From assembly GCA_947502965.1 (NCBI GenBank), contig CANNCG010000004.1:1-28623 (forward strand): a stretch of 28,623 bases of DNA. The letters are read 5' to 3'. Positions 15,007-22,477 of the stretch are shown here, piece after piece. Within the stretch, counting starts at the first letter, position 1. Each line of letters begins with the position of its first letter. Position numbers and translations under genes: made by a program. Source of the stretch: a bacterium (GTDB lineage: Bacteria; Margulisbacteria; Marinamargulisbacteria; SXXA01). Under the pieces are notes generated by a model. It did no database searches. It worked only from the letters and a program-made list of their open reading frames with translations, and was not told the origin of the DNA.

Positions 15007-15989
15007 TCTTCTCGAATCTCCCGTGAAAGAAGTGCTGTCATGGCTTTTTCTACCGATAGTGATTCATAAAGTATCTGATAGAGTTGTGTCAAAATGGGGA
15101 GTTCCAATCCTTTTGTGTCATTCCAAGTCTTGAGAAATTGCACGGTTTTGATCCCCTCTGCAACCGCACAGCTACCCCCTGGAAGGGCCGCTTTCTTTTG
15201 TGCCAAGCTCAGCCCTACCTGATAGTTTCGGCTTTCTTTGGAGGAACAAGTGGCGATCAGGTCGCCGACACCCGAAAGTCCGTAAATAGTTTCTTTTTGT
15301 CCGCCAAACACGGTGGCAATGCGGGCCATTTCCGCCAATCCCCTGGTGAGAAGTGCCGCCTTTGCATTTGTTCCCAAGTCCAATCCGTCGGCAATGCCCG
15401 CGGTAATCGCCAAATAGTTTTTGAGAATACCGCCCCATGCGACGCCCAGGCGGTCTATTGAAAAATACACCCGAAAATAGGGCCGTGTTACCAATTGTGC
15501 AAACATTTTTGCGGTGACCTCATCACGACAGCCGACAACCGCTGCACATGGCTTTTGCTGTGCCACTTCCCGTGCAAGATTGGGTCCAGACAAGACGCCC
15601 ACATGGGGGGTGTCTACTAGCGCACTGGCGGCAATGGTGTGTTCAATCTGGCGGCACACTGTCCAATTTGGGGGACCTATAACGCCTTTGGATAGGCATA
15701 ATACGGGGGCGTTGATCTCATGGGAGAGAAACTGTTGAAGAGTATCGGTGAACTTTGTGGGGACGGAATATAAAATGGCGCTGACATCTGTCAGGACAGC
15801 CCGCATGTCTTGGGAGGGATACAGTTTTGGGAGAGAAATTCCGGGCAATGCAATCTTGTTTTCCAAACAGGACTGAAACAGTGTGACGTATTCAGGCCTG
15901 TGAACCCATAGCTTAACGTGATGCCCGTTCTCTGCACACATTTTGGCAACGGTCGTGGCCCAGGCCCCGCAGCCAATGACGGCGATCAT
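15003..15989 (-). CDS. gpsA: NAD(P)H-dependent glycerol-3-phosphate dehydrogenase
   Basis: GpsA reduces dihydroxyacetone phosphate to sn-glycerol-3-phosphate, the backbone for phospholipids. The 328-residue product starts with the dinucleotide-binding IGCGAWATT (5-13), then CLSKGV (98-103), LSGPN (133-137), catalytic Lys190 in GGILKNYLAI, GLSGVGDLIATC (237-248) and the substrate-binding Arg254-Asn255. All are at normal spacing. It starts at ATG 15987-15989, two bases after the plsY stop, and overlaps the following sugar transferase by 4 bp. Its product is the acyl acceptor for PlsY, so the pairing makes biochemical sense. Confidence 0.96.
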   Translation of the reverse strand: MIAVIGCGAWATTVAKMCAENGHHVKLWVHRPEYVTLFQSCLENKIALPGISLPKLYPSQDMRAVLTDVSAILYSVPTKFTDTLQQFLSHEINAPVLCLSKGVIGPPNWTVCRQIEHTIAASALVDTPHVGVLSGPNLAREVAQQKPCAAVVGCRDEVTAKMFAQLVTRPYFRVYFSIDRLGVAWGGILKNYLAITAGIADGLDLGTNAKAALLTRGLAEMARIATVFGGQKETIYGLSGVGDLIATCSSKESRNYQVGLSLAQKKAALPGGSCAVAEGIKTVQFLKTWNDTKGLELPILTQLYQILYESLSVEKAMTALLSREIREE

Positions 15990-15991
15990 GG

Positions 15992-16624
15992 CTATATCTT
16001 ATTCTCCGTTCCATGCAACAGTCGTACAATGTTGGTCTTGTGTTTGTAGACAATATAAAGGCTAATAATCCCTGTAAATAGCCAATACTCTTTGGGATAT
16101 CCAAATCCCCACATGAGAAATGGGAGTAAGATACTACTCAAGATGGAGACGGGGGAAACGTAGCGTGTGATGAGAATGCCTGTCATGCCAAGTGTAAACA
16201 AAATCCCAAATATTTGAGGGCTTAAGGCCAAAATAACGCCCAAGCCTGTGGCCACACCCTTGCCTCCTTTGAATTTCAAAAACGGTGAGAAGGTATGTCC
16301 CAAGATGGCCAACCCCCCGATCAAGACATGCATCAGCGGTTGTTCCCCAATGCCAGTGTGTAATCCAAGACGATGCAGCAGTTCAGGGCCCCCTTGTGTG
16401 AGCGCGATTTGTGTGGGAATAAAGCCTTTTACGGCATCTAGAAAAAAGACCAAACTGGCATAAGGAAGGCCCAGTGCCCGATAGACGTTGGTGGCCCCAA
16501 GGTTTCCAGATCCGAATTGGCGAAGGTTGACACCTCTGCATTTTGCGACCAGTAAGGAAAAGGGAATAGAACCCAATAAATAGGAAAAAAGACAAAACAA
16601 AAACAGCGAAAAACTCAGTTGCAT
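15992..16624 (-). CDS. plsY: Acyl-phosphate:glycerol-3-phosphate acyltransferase
   Basis: PlsY is an integral membrane enzyme that moves an acyl group from acyl-phosphate to glycerol-3-phosphate, giving lysophosphatidate. The 210-residue product has about five membrane segments and the three conserved loops: GSIPF (18-22) and GSGNLGATNVYR (38-49), DAVKG (64-68), and ILGHTFSPFLKFKGGKGVATG (108-128). It ends 2 bp before gpsA and begins 7 bp after the lipA stop, so lipA-plsY-gpsA-sugar transferase appear to form one transcription unit. The acyl-phosphate-producing partner plsX is not in the window. Confidence 0.95.
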   Translation of the reverse strand: MQLSFSLFLFCLFSYLLGSIPFSLLVAKCRGVNLRQFGSGNLGATNVYRALGLPYASLVFFLDAVKGFIPTQIALTQGGPELLHRLGLHTGIGEQPLMHVLIGGLAILGHTFSPFLKFKGGKGVATGLGVILALSPQIFGILFTLGMTGILITRYVSPVSILSSILLPFLMWGFGYPKEYWLFTGIISLYIVYKHKTNIVRLLHGTENKI

Positions 16625-16631
16625 TTAGGCG

Positions 16632-17564
16632 TTATTCTGAGGGGGTGCGTGTGAGTGCCGCATGGAGCGGGGATGCGAGATCCTCGAAAACATGTTCTGC
16701 CAGAAAAGAACTCCGCACATTGGGACCTGCAAAGACGTACCGAATTCCGGCGGCTTCGGCATCTTTTTTGAGCGCTGCAAATTCATCTGGATGGTAGTAT
16801 CGCATGACATCTAGGCTGTTTTTATCAGGTTTCAAATATTGGCCCAGCGTCAAAATGTCGACAGGAATACCTTCTATATCTTTGAATACGCTGCGTAGTT
16901 GATCTTCTGTTTCGCCCAGTCCAACCATTAGCCCTGTTTTTGTCAGCATTTTGCTGTCAATTGATTTCACATTTTTCAGAAGCTGTACGGAGCGGGTATA
17001 AAGAGAGCCCTTTCGAACCCATTTATAGAGAGCGGGCACTGTTTCAATGTTGTGGTTGAGTACATCTGGGCGAGAGGCCACTACAGTTTCTAGATCTTTC
17101 ATGCTGCCTTTGAAGTCTGGGATGAGAACTTCTACCCGAACATCAGGGAACCGCGAACGAATTTGGGTGACGGTATAGGCAAAGTGCGTAGCGCCCCCAT
17201 CGGGAAGATCATCTCTGTTGGGGGAGGTGAGTACCACAAATTTGAGATTTAATTTTTCAATAGAGGCCAAAATCTTTTCGACTTCGGACAAATTAGGGGG
17301 CATCGGCTTGCCATGGGCCACACTGCAAAATCCACAGTTTCGGGTACATACCGTGCCTAAAATCATGAAGGTGAGTACCCCTTTTGCGAAACACTCTGAC
17401 CGATTGGGACAACGTGCTTCTTGGCAAATACTATTGGGAACTTCCATTTCGAGAAGTTGTGAGAGGGCTTTTGTTGCTTTTAATTTTCCAGGATTTTGCC
17501 GAAACCATTCTGGAAGACGTTGGGGGGATGTGGGACTGGGGGCTGCTGCAGATTTTGTAGTCAT
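16632..17564 (-). CDS. lipA: Lipoyl synthase
   Basis: LipA is a radical SAM enzyme that inserts two sulfurs into protein-bound octanoyl groups. The 310-residue product has the auxiliary-cluster cysteines Cys47, Cys52 and Cys58, the radical SAM CxxxCxxC as Cys73, Cys77 and Cys80 (VCTRNCGFC), LTSPNRDDLPDGGA, and the terminal Arg284-Ser285-Ser286 needed to ligate the auxiliary cluster. ATG at 17562-17564 is preferred over an in-frame TTG at 17615 because the extra 17 residues have no counterpart in relatives; no clear ribosome binding site is seen before either. It is the first gene of the minus-strand unit ending in the sugar transferase. No lipB or lipoyl-dependent dehydrogenase gene is adjacent. 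Confidence 0.94.
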   Translation of the reverse strand: MTTKSAAAPSPTSPQRLPEWFRQNPGKLKATKALSQLLEMEVPNSICQEARCPNRSECFAKGVLTFMILGTVCTRNCGFCSVAHGKPMPPNLSEVEKILASIEKLNLKFVVLTSPNRDDLPDGGATHFAYTVTQIRSRFPDVRVEVLIPDFKGSMKDLETVVASRPDVLNHNIETVPALYKWVRKGSLYTRSVQLLKNVKSIDSKMLTKTGLMVGLGETEDQLRSVFKDIEGIPVDILTLGQYLKPDKNSLDVMRYYHPDEFAALKKDAEAAGIRYVFAGPNVRSSFLAEHVFEDLASPLHAALTRTPSE

Positions 17565-17620
17565 AGTGGGTTGAAAGTCTAACAATGCGAACTCCAAGAT
17601 GCAAGGCCAAGACAAAACCC

Positions 17621-17755
17621 TAAGAACCGATTGAAACGCTAGGTGTCATGGGATATCCCTCGTTCAAAGAAAATGGCACCCATTTTACTTTTTTCGCTTC
17701 TTTTAAATCTCGTCCCCAGTTTTTTGAACCCCCTCGGGTCCCCTATCGGTTCTTA
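17621..17755. promoter_or_regulatory. Divergent intergenic region with 11-bp terminal inverted repeats
   Basis: The region between lipA and the dehydrogenase gene carries taagaaccgat at 17621-17631 and its exact reverse complement atcggttctta at 17745-17755; extending both ends by three bases gives 15 of 17 matches. Inside is a 7-bp hairpin, aaaatgg-cac-ccatttt (17670-17686), followed by a run of T (17689-17694). It could be a pair of operator half-sites, a looping regulator or a 135-bp MITE-like remnant. Confidence 0.45.
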
Positions 17756-17775
17756 CGGTCAATCTCCCTCTCTAG

Positions 17776-17803
17776 GAAAGGGGTCCTTCTCATGCTAGAT
17801 TAG
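17776..17803 (+). promoter_or_regulatory. Possible three-codon leader ORF with ribosome binding site before the dehydrogenase gene
   Basis: GAAAGGGG (17776-17783) is followed at normal spacing by ATG CTA GAT TAG (17792-17803). The arrangement resembles the real start 40 bp downstream, where AAAGGAG is followed by TCCCTC and ATG, so it looks like a duplicated translation start region. It may be a minimal upstream ORF, or chance. Confidence 0.3.
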
Positions 17804-17834
17804 CCCTTTACCTTTTATGCCAAAGGAGTCCCTC

Positions 17835-19043
17835 ATGAGCAACCTCGCGGCTATAGATGACGCTGTAGCCAAATTTAAAGCTATTTTGAAAGAGCAACTG
17901 ACCCGTATTGAGATCATGAAACAGGGGGGAGACTGGATTGATCTAGAGACGGTTTCCCCGCTTGTGATCGGCATCTGTGGTGGGGATGGGATTGGACCCT
18001 TGATTTCTGCAGAAGCTGAGCGGGTGTTGGCCTATTGTCTTCGTGAAAAATTGTCCCAAGGTGCTGTCGAATTTCGTAGAATTGAAGGCCTCACTATTGA
18101 AAACCGAGTGGCCGCCAACAAAGCCATTCCAGACGATGTTTTGGCTGCCTTGAAAGCATGTCACATCATTCTCAAAGGGCCCACGACAACGCCTCAAAAA
18201 GGGGACAAATGGCCAAATATTGAAAGTGCCAACGTGGCCATGCGTCGTGAGCTTGATTTGTTTGGAAACGTCAGACCTGTACGTGTGCCATCGCTGGGCA
18301 TTGACTGGATTTTTTTCAGAGAGAATACAGAAGGCGAATATGTCTTGGGTTCCCGTGGCTTTGATGTCACCGCAGACATGAGCATGGATTTCAAGGTGGC
18401 TACAGAACAAGGCACCGAGCGTATTGTCAGGCTAGCCTTCGAACATGCCCGTAAAAATGGCAAGAGACGTGTGACCGTTGTTACCAAGTCAAATGTGGTC
18501 AAAACCACGGATGGCCGTTTTTCCGCAGTGGCCAGACGTATCGCGGCAGACTATCCGGGTATTGTGCTAGATGAGTGGTATATCGATATTATGACGGCCA
18601 AGCTCCTAGATCCCGAGCGACGTCACCAATTTGAGGTCATGGTATTGCCCAACCTCTATGGGGATATCATCACGGATGAAGCTGCCCAAATACAGGGTGG
18701 GGTAGGGACGGCTGGCAGTGCCAATATTGGCAAACGTTGGTCTATGTTTGAGGCCATTCATGGCTCAGCGCCGCGTATGATCGTCGATGGCCGTGCTGAC
18801 TATGCGGATCCCGCCTCGATGATCAAAGCTGTGGCAATGTTGTTGGCCTACATTGGCCATGCAGAAACGGCGACCCGTTTGGAAAAGGCACTGGAGATCT
18901 GTGTACAATTTGAACGCAACGTGGTGATCACAGGTCGTTCCACAGGGGCAACGGCCAAAATCTTTACGGACTATCTCCTGTCATGGCTGGCATCTCCAGA
19001 CATGGATGCAACCCACCAACGCTATCTGGAGGCCACACGCTAA
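17835..19043 (+). CDS. icd: Isocitrate/isopropylmalate dehydrogenase family protein, probably isocitrate dehydrogenase
   Basis: A 402-residue member of the beta-decarboxylating dehydrogenase family. Landmarks are GGDGIGP (49-55), ENTEGEY (163-169), VTKSNVVKTTDGRF, LPNLYGDIITDEAAQIQGG and MFEAIHGSAP. The substrate loop S-x-N-V-A-M-R-x-E-L-D-L-x4-R (Ser131, Asn133, Arg137, Arg147) matches the isocitrate-binding residues of E. coli Icd (Ser113, Asn115, Arg119, Arg129), which favours isocitrate over isopropylmalate. The positions that set NADP preference in E. coli (Lys344-Tyr345) are Arg-Met here, so the cofactor is uncertain. ATG at 17835, after AAAGGAG, is chosen over ATG 17817, whose first codons contain that ribosome binding site. 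It overlaps pheS by 1 bp (TAATG). Confidence 0.82.
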   Translation: MSNLAAIDDAVAKFKAILKEQLTRIEIMKQGGDWIDLETVSPLVIGICGGDGIGPLISAEAERVLAYCLREKLSQGAVEFRRIEGLTIENRVAANKAIPDDVLAALKACHIILKGPTTTPQKGDKWPNIESANVAMRRELDLFGNVRPVRVPSLGIDWIFFRENTEGEYVLGSRGFDVTADMSMDFKVATEQGTERIVRLAFEHARKNGKRRVTVVTKSNVVKTTDGRFSAVARRIAADYPGIVLDEWYIDIMTAKLLDPERRHQFEVMVLPNLYGDIITDEAAQIQGGVGTAGSANIGKRWSMFEAIHGSAPRMIVDGRADYADPASMIKAVAMLLAYIGHAETATRLEKALEICVQFERNVVITGRSTGATAKIFTDYLLSWLASPDMDATHQRYLEATR

Positions 19044-20101
19044 TGTCATTGGTAGACCAACTCCAAACCCTCAAAAACAAAGCATTTAGTGACATTCAGC
19101 AGGCCGTTTCTACCCAAGCTCTCGAAGAAATTAGGGTAGAATTTCTAGGAAAAAAGGGACTGCTCACAGAGGTTCTCAAAGGCATGGCGACATTGGACGT
19201 TGCGCAACGTCCCCTCATTGGCCAGGCGGCCAATGAGATCAAAACAGAAATTCAAGCGTTATACCAAGAGCGCGTGACAGGATTGCAACGCCAAGAACGT
19301 GATGCCCGCCTACGTGAAGAGGCGGTGGATGTGTCTCTACCTGGCCATGGCACAGACCTTGGCCTGCGGCATCCCCTGAATCAGGTCTTGTTGGAAGTCA
19401 CGGCTATCTTTCAAAATTTGGGCTTTTCCGTACAAGAAGGGCCAGATGTGGAATCGGATTATTATAATTTTGAAGCCTTAAATATCCCCAAAGACCACCC
19501 CGCACGTGACATGCATGATACGTTCTACCTCAAAAATGGGGATGTCTTGCGCACCCATACCTCGCCCGTTCAGATTCGTACGATGACGCAGCAAACACCA
19601 CCGATTCGCATCATTGTGCCAGGCAAAGTCTATCGCTGTGATACGGATGTGACGCATTCGCCGATGTTTCACCAGGTGGAAGGGCTCTATGTCGACAAAG
19701 ATGTGACTTTTTCCCAACTCAAAGGAACGTTGTCTCATTTTTTAAAAACCTTTTTTGGCAAGGACAAGAAAGTGCGTTTTCGTCCCAGTTATTTTCCCTT
19801 TACCGAGCCATCTACAGAAGTGGATGTGGAATGTGTGAAGTGCGAAGGTCATGGCTGCAACGTTTGCAAACGCAGCGGTTGGTTGGAAATATTGGGTGCA
19901 GGTATGGTCAATCGCAAGGTCTTTGACTCCGTCGGCTATGATCCCGATCAGGTCACGGGGTTTGCCTTTGGATTGGGGATCGAACGTTTGGCGATGCTCA
20001 AGTTTGGTATTCCAGATATTCGCTTTTTTTATGAAAATGACAAACGGTTTTTGGGTCAATTTGGATGTGTGCCCAAAGCTCTGACAGGTGAAATAAAATG
20101 A
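19043..20101 (+). CDS. pheS: Phenylalanyl-tRNA synthetase alpha subunit
   Basis: The catalytic subunit of the alpha2beta2 class II enzyme that charges tRNA-Phe. The 352-residue product has an N-terminal coiled-coil tRNA-binding arm (about 1-90), then EGPDVESDYYNFEALN (motif 1 region), LRTHTSPVQIRTM, motif 2 as GKVYRCDTDVTHSPMFHQVEG, RFRPSYFPFTEPSTEVDV, and motif 3 as GFAFGLGIERLAML. ATG at 19043 overlaps the preceding stop as TAATG, with GGAGG about 10 bases upstream. The longer frame from 18983 runs inside icd and is rejected. It overlaps pheT by ATGA (20098-20101), the usual pheST arrangement. Confidence 0.97.
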   Translation: MSLVDQLQTLKNKAFSDIQQAVSTQALEEIRVEFLGKKGLLTEVLKGMATLDVAQRPLIGQAANEIKTEIQALYQERVTGLQRQERDARLREEAVDVSLPGHGTDLGLRHPLNQVLLEVTAIFQNLGFSVQEGPDVESDYYNFEALNIPKDHPARDMHDTFYLKNGDVLRTHTSPVQIRTMTQQTPPIRIIVPGKVYRCDTDVTHSPMFHQVEGLYVDKDVTFSQLKGTLSHFLKTFFGKDKKVRFRPSYFPFTEPSTEVDVECVKCEGHGCNVCKRSGWLEILGAGMVNRKVFDSVGYDPDQVTGFAFGLGIERLAMLKFGIPDIRFFYENDKRFLGQFGCVPKALTGEIK

Positions 20102-22473
20102 AATACCCCCTTAGTTGGCTAAGTGATTATGTTGATATCCCATGTTCTCCAGAAGAACTGGCCATACGCCTGACGGCTGCTGGGCTGGAAGTAGAAGGGG
20201 TGTCCCATCTGGGCCGTGAGCTCACAGGGATTGTGGCCGGACGTATTGTCGATATTGCCAAACATCCCGATGCGGACCGCTTGCAAATCACCCAAATTGC
20301 TGACGGACAAAACACCCATCAAATCGTCACCGGTGCCCAAAATATTTTTGTAGGTGCCATAGTGCCCGTGAGCCTACCGGGTGCCGTCTTGGCCAATGGC
20401 CTGAAAATAAAATCCAGTAAATTGCGTGGGGTACCCTCCCATGGCATGCTCTGTTCCCAAACCGAATTGGGGATGACAGATACATCCGAAGGTATTTGGA
20501 TTTTGGACGAGAAGACGCCGCTGGGTGTGGACATGGTGGCGCATGCAGGCTTGCGAGACGTTGTCTTTGAAATCGGTATTTTGCCAAACCGTGGGGATTG
20601 TTTGAGCATTTACGGCATGGCGCGAGAAATCGCCGCGGTGTTGAAGCGGCCGTTGCGTCCCTTGGAGAGCGCGCTCACAACCCTGTCTGACTTGGTGGTG
20701 CCGGAGGTGGTGTTGTCCGATGCCCGGTGTAGCACCTATGTGGCGCGTCGTATCCAGCTGCCCCGCACCAACACAAAAACCCCGCTTTGGATGCAACGCC
20801 GTTTGGTACTCTGTGGACTACGCTCACTGTCTTTGCCTGTAGATATTACCAATTACGTCTTGTTGGAAACCGGTCAGCCCTTACATGCCTTCGATATGGC
20901 CAACGTGTCAGGTGAGCTACATGTTGTGGCCGCTGCGCCTGGTACGATGTTACAAACCTTGGATGAACAGGTCCAAGCGCTTCCACCAGGGACCTTGATC
21001 ATTGCCGATGACCATGGGCCGCTTGCCATTGCGGGGATTATGGGTGGACTTGGTTCTTCGGTGACTGGTGCCACCTCTGACATTTTGTTGGAGGCCGCTA
21101 TTTTTGATCCCGTATCTGTGCGCCGTACGGGTGTGACATTGGGCTTGCGTACGGAGAGTGCCATCCGTTTTGAAAAAGGATTGGATTTTGAAGGCACAGA
21201 AAAGGCCTCCGACCGTGCGGCTTATTTGTTTGTCACGCTTGCGGGAGCCCACGTGGGAAAAACCCAATCATGGCAACATCCGGAGGCCCTGTCTCTGGCG
21301 CGCAAGATTCCCTTTTCATTTGAAAAAATAAATGGCTTACTCGGAACCACATTTTCACATGGCGAAATGCAAGCGGCGCTAGCCGCGTTGGGGATAGCTG
21401 TTTCAGAGGGCCATGCCAGTGTGCCCTCATGGCGGGCCCATGACCTGGTCGATTGGCCATGTTTGGCCGAAGAAATAGCCCGATTGTTGGGCTATGACCG
21501 TATTCCCGAAATCTTGCCGGACCGTTGGGTGCCTTTATATCCCCCTAGTCCTTTGCAGGCGGCCGTGACGGATGCGGAATCTTTCTGGATTTCCCGTGGA
21601 TACCAGCAGGTGTGTACCTTTTCGATGATATCACCGGAGGACTTTAAAAAAACGCGAATTTCCTTGCCCTCTGACGCCCTGCATATTCGCAATCCATTAA
21701 CGCCAGAAGCCAGTGTTTTGAGACGGTATTTGATGCCGTCTTTGCTGGAAGTGGCGGGGCATCATGCCAAACGTCAGGTGTCTTCTTTGCGAATTTTTGA
21801 GGTAGGCAAAGTGTTTTGGTTGTCCGAATCCGGGGTCCAGGAAAATCAGGTGAGTGGGGCCTTGCTTTATGGCCCATTGACCCAAGGCCATACCCCAAAT
21901 CAACGTGAGTCGGCTACCTGGGATTTTGCCTATTTAAAAGGTAACGCTGAGGCATTTTTGAGAGATTTCGGGCTTGGCAAAGTGGCATTCAAAGCCTCGC
22001 GGTATCCGCAGTACCATCCCTATGCGAGTGCAGATATTTTTGTTTCCGATGTGTTGATTGGCAACGTGGGGTATTTGCACCCAGATGTCACCGAGACCTA
22101 TGGGCTGGAACAGCGGGTTGGCTATGTGGGTCTCAATCTGACTGCGATAGCCAAGTATCAAGAACAGGGGGTTCGTTTTGCTCCCTTTTCACGCCATCCT
22201 TCTACGCGTAGGGATGCGGCCATGTTGGTAGCCAAAGACCAGCCCTATGATGAAATTGAGGCTGCGATTGCGCAGGTTTTGCCAAAAGAAGTGGTCGATT
22301 ATTATCTCTTTGATGCCTACGAAGGGGCCTCTCTGGGGGCAGAGAAAAAGAGTTTTGCCTTTGCCTTTGTCTACCAGAATACAGAGAAAACCATGTCTGA
22401 TGATGAGGTTAATGGCATTCATGAAAACTTCTTACAGCAGTTGCAGACGGTTTTACCCTTTGGGTTGAGGTAA
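20098..22473 (+). CDS. pheT: Phenylalanyl-tRNA synthetase beta subunit
   Basis: The 791-residue structural and editing subunit of the phenylalanyl-tRNA synthetase. Domains in order are the EMAP/OB-like tRNA-binding domain (about 40-150, with HPDADRL and GVPSHGMLCSQTELG), the B3/B4 editing domain (about 205-370, with DITNYVLLETGQPLHAFD), the B5 domain (about 395-470), the class II core-like domain, and the FDX-ACB anticodon-binding domain at the C-terminus (HPSTRRDAAMLV to LQTVLPFGLR). The length matches typical bacterial PheT (about 790-800). It is separated from mutS by only 4 bp. Confidence 0.97.
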   Translation: MKYPLSWLSDYVDIPCSPEELAIRLTAAGLEVEGVSHLGRELTGIVAGRIVDIAKHPDADRLQITQIADGQNTHQIVTGAQNIFVGAIVPVSLPGAVLANGLKIKSSKLRGVPSHGMLCSQTELGMTDTSEGIWILDEKTPLGVDMVAHAGLRDVVFEIGILPNRGDCLSIYGMAREIAAVLKRPLRPLESALTTLSDLVVPEVVLSDARCSTYVARRIQLPRTNTKTPLWMQRRLVLCGLRSLSLPVDITNYVLLETGQPLHAFDMANVSGELHVVAAAPGTMLQTLDEQVQALPPGTLIIADDHGPLAIAGIMGGLGSSVTGATSDILLEAAIFDPVSVRRTGVTLGLRTESAIRFEKGLDFEGTEKASDRAAYLFVTLAGAHVGKTQSWQHPEALSLARKIPFSFEKINGLLGTTFSHGEMQAALAALGIAVSEGHASVPSWRAHDLVDWPCLAEEIARLLGYDRIPEILPDRWVPLYPPSPLQAAVTDAESFWISRGYQQVCTFSMISPEDFKKTRISLPSDALHIRNPLTPEASVLRRYLMPSLLEVAGHHAKRQVSSLRIFEVGKVFWLSESGVQENQVSGALLYGPLTQGHTPNQRESATWDFAYLKGNAEAFLRDFGLGKVAFKASRYPQYHPYASADIFVSDVLIGNVGYLHPDVTETYGLEQRVGYVGLNLTAIAKYQEQGVRFAPFSRHPSTRRDAAMLVAKDQPYDEIEAAIAQVLPKEVVDYYLFDAYEGASLGAEKKSFAFAFVYQNTEKTMSDDEVNGIHENFLQQLQTVLPFGLR

Positions 22474-22477
22474 GAGA

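Noticed and set aside
13573..17564. lipA-plsY-gpsA-sugar transferase as a dedicated polysaccharide cluster
   Set aside because: Only one gene is a glycan gene; the others are core lipid and lipoate functions, so the spacing supports co-transcription but not a single pathway.
18983..19042. Longer start for PheS within the dehydrogenase gene
   Set aside because: The added 20 residues are an out-of-frame reading of icd; ATG at 19043 has a ribosome binding site and gives the family's N-terminus.
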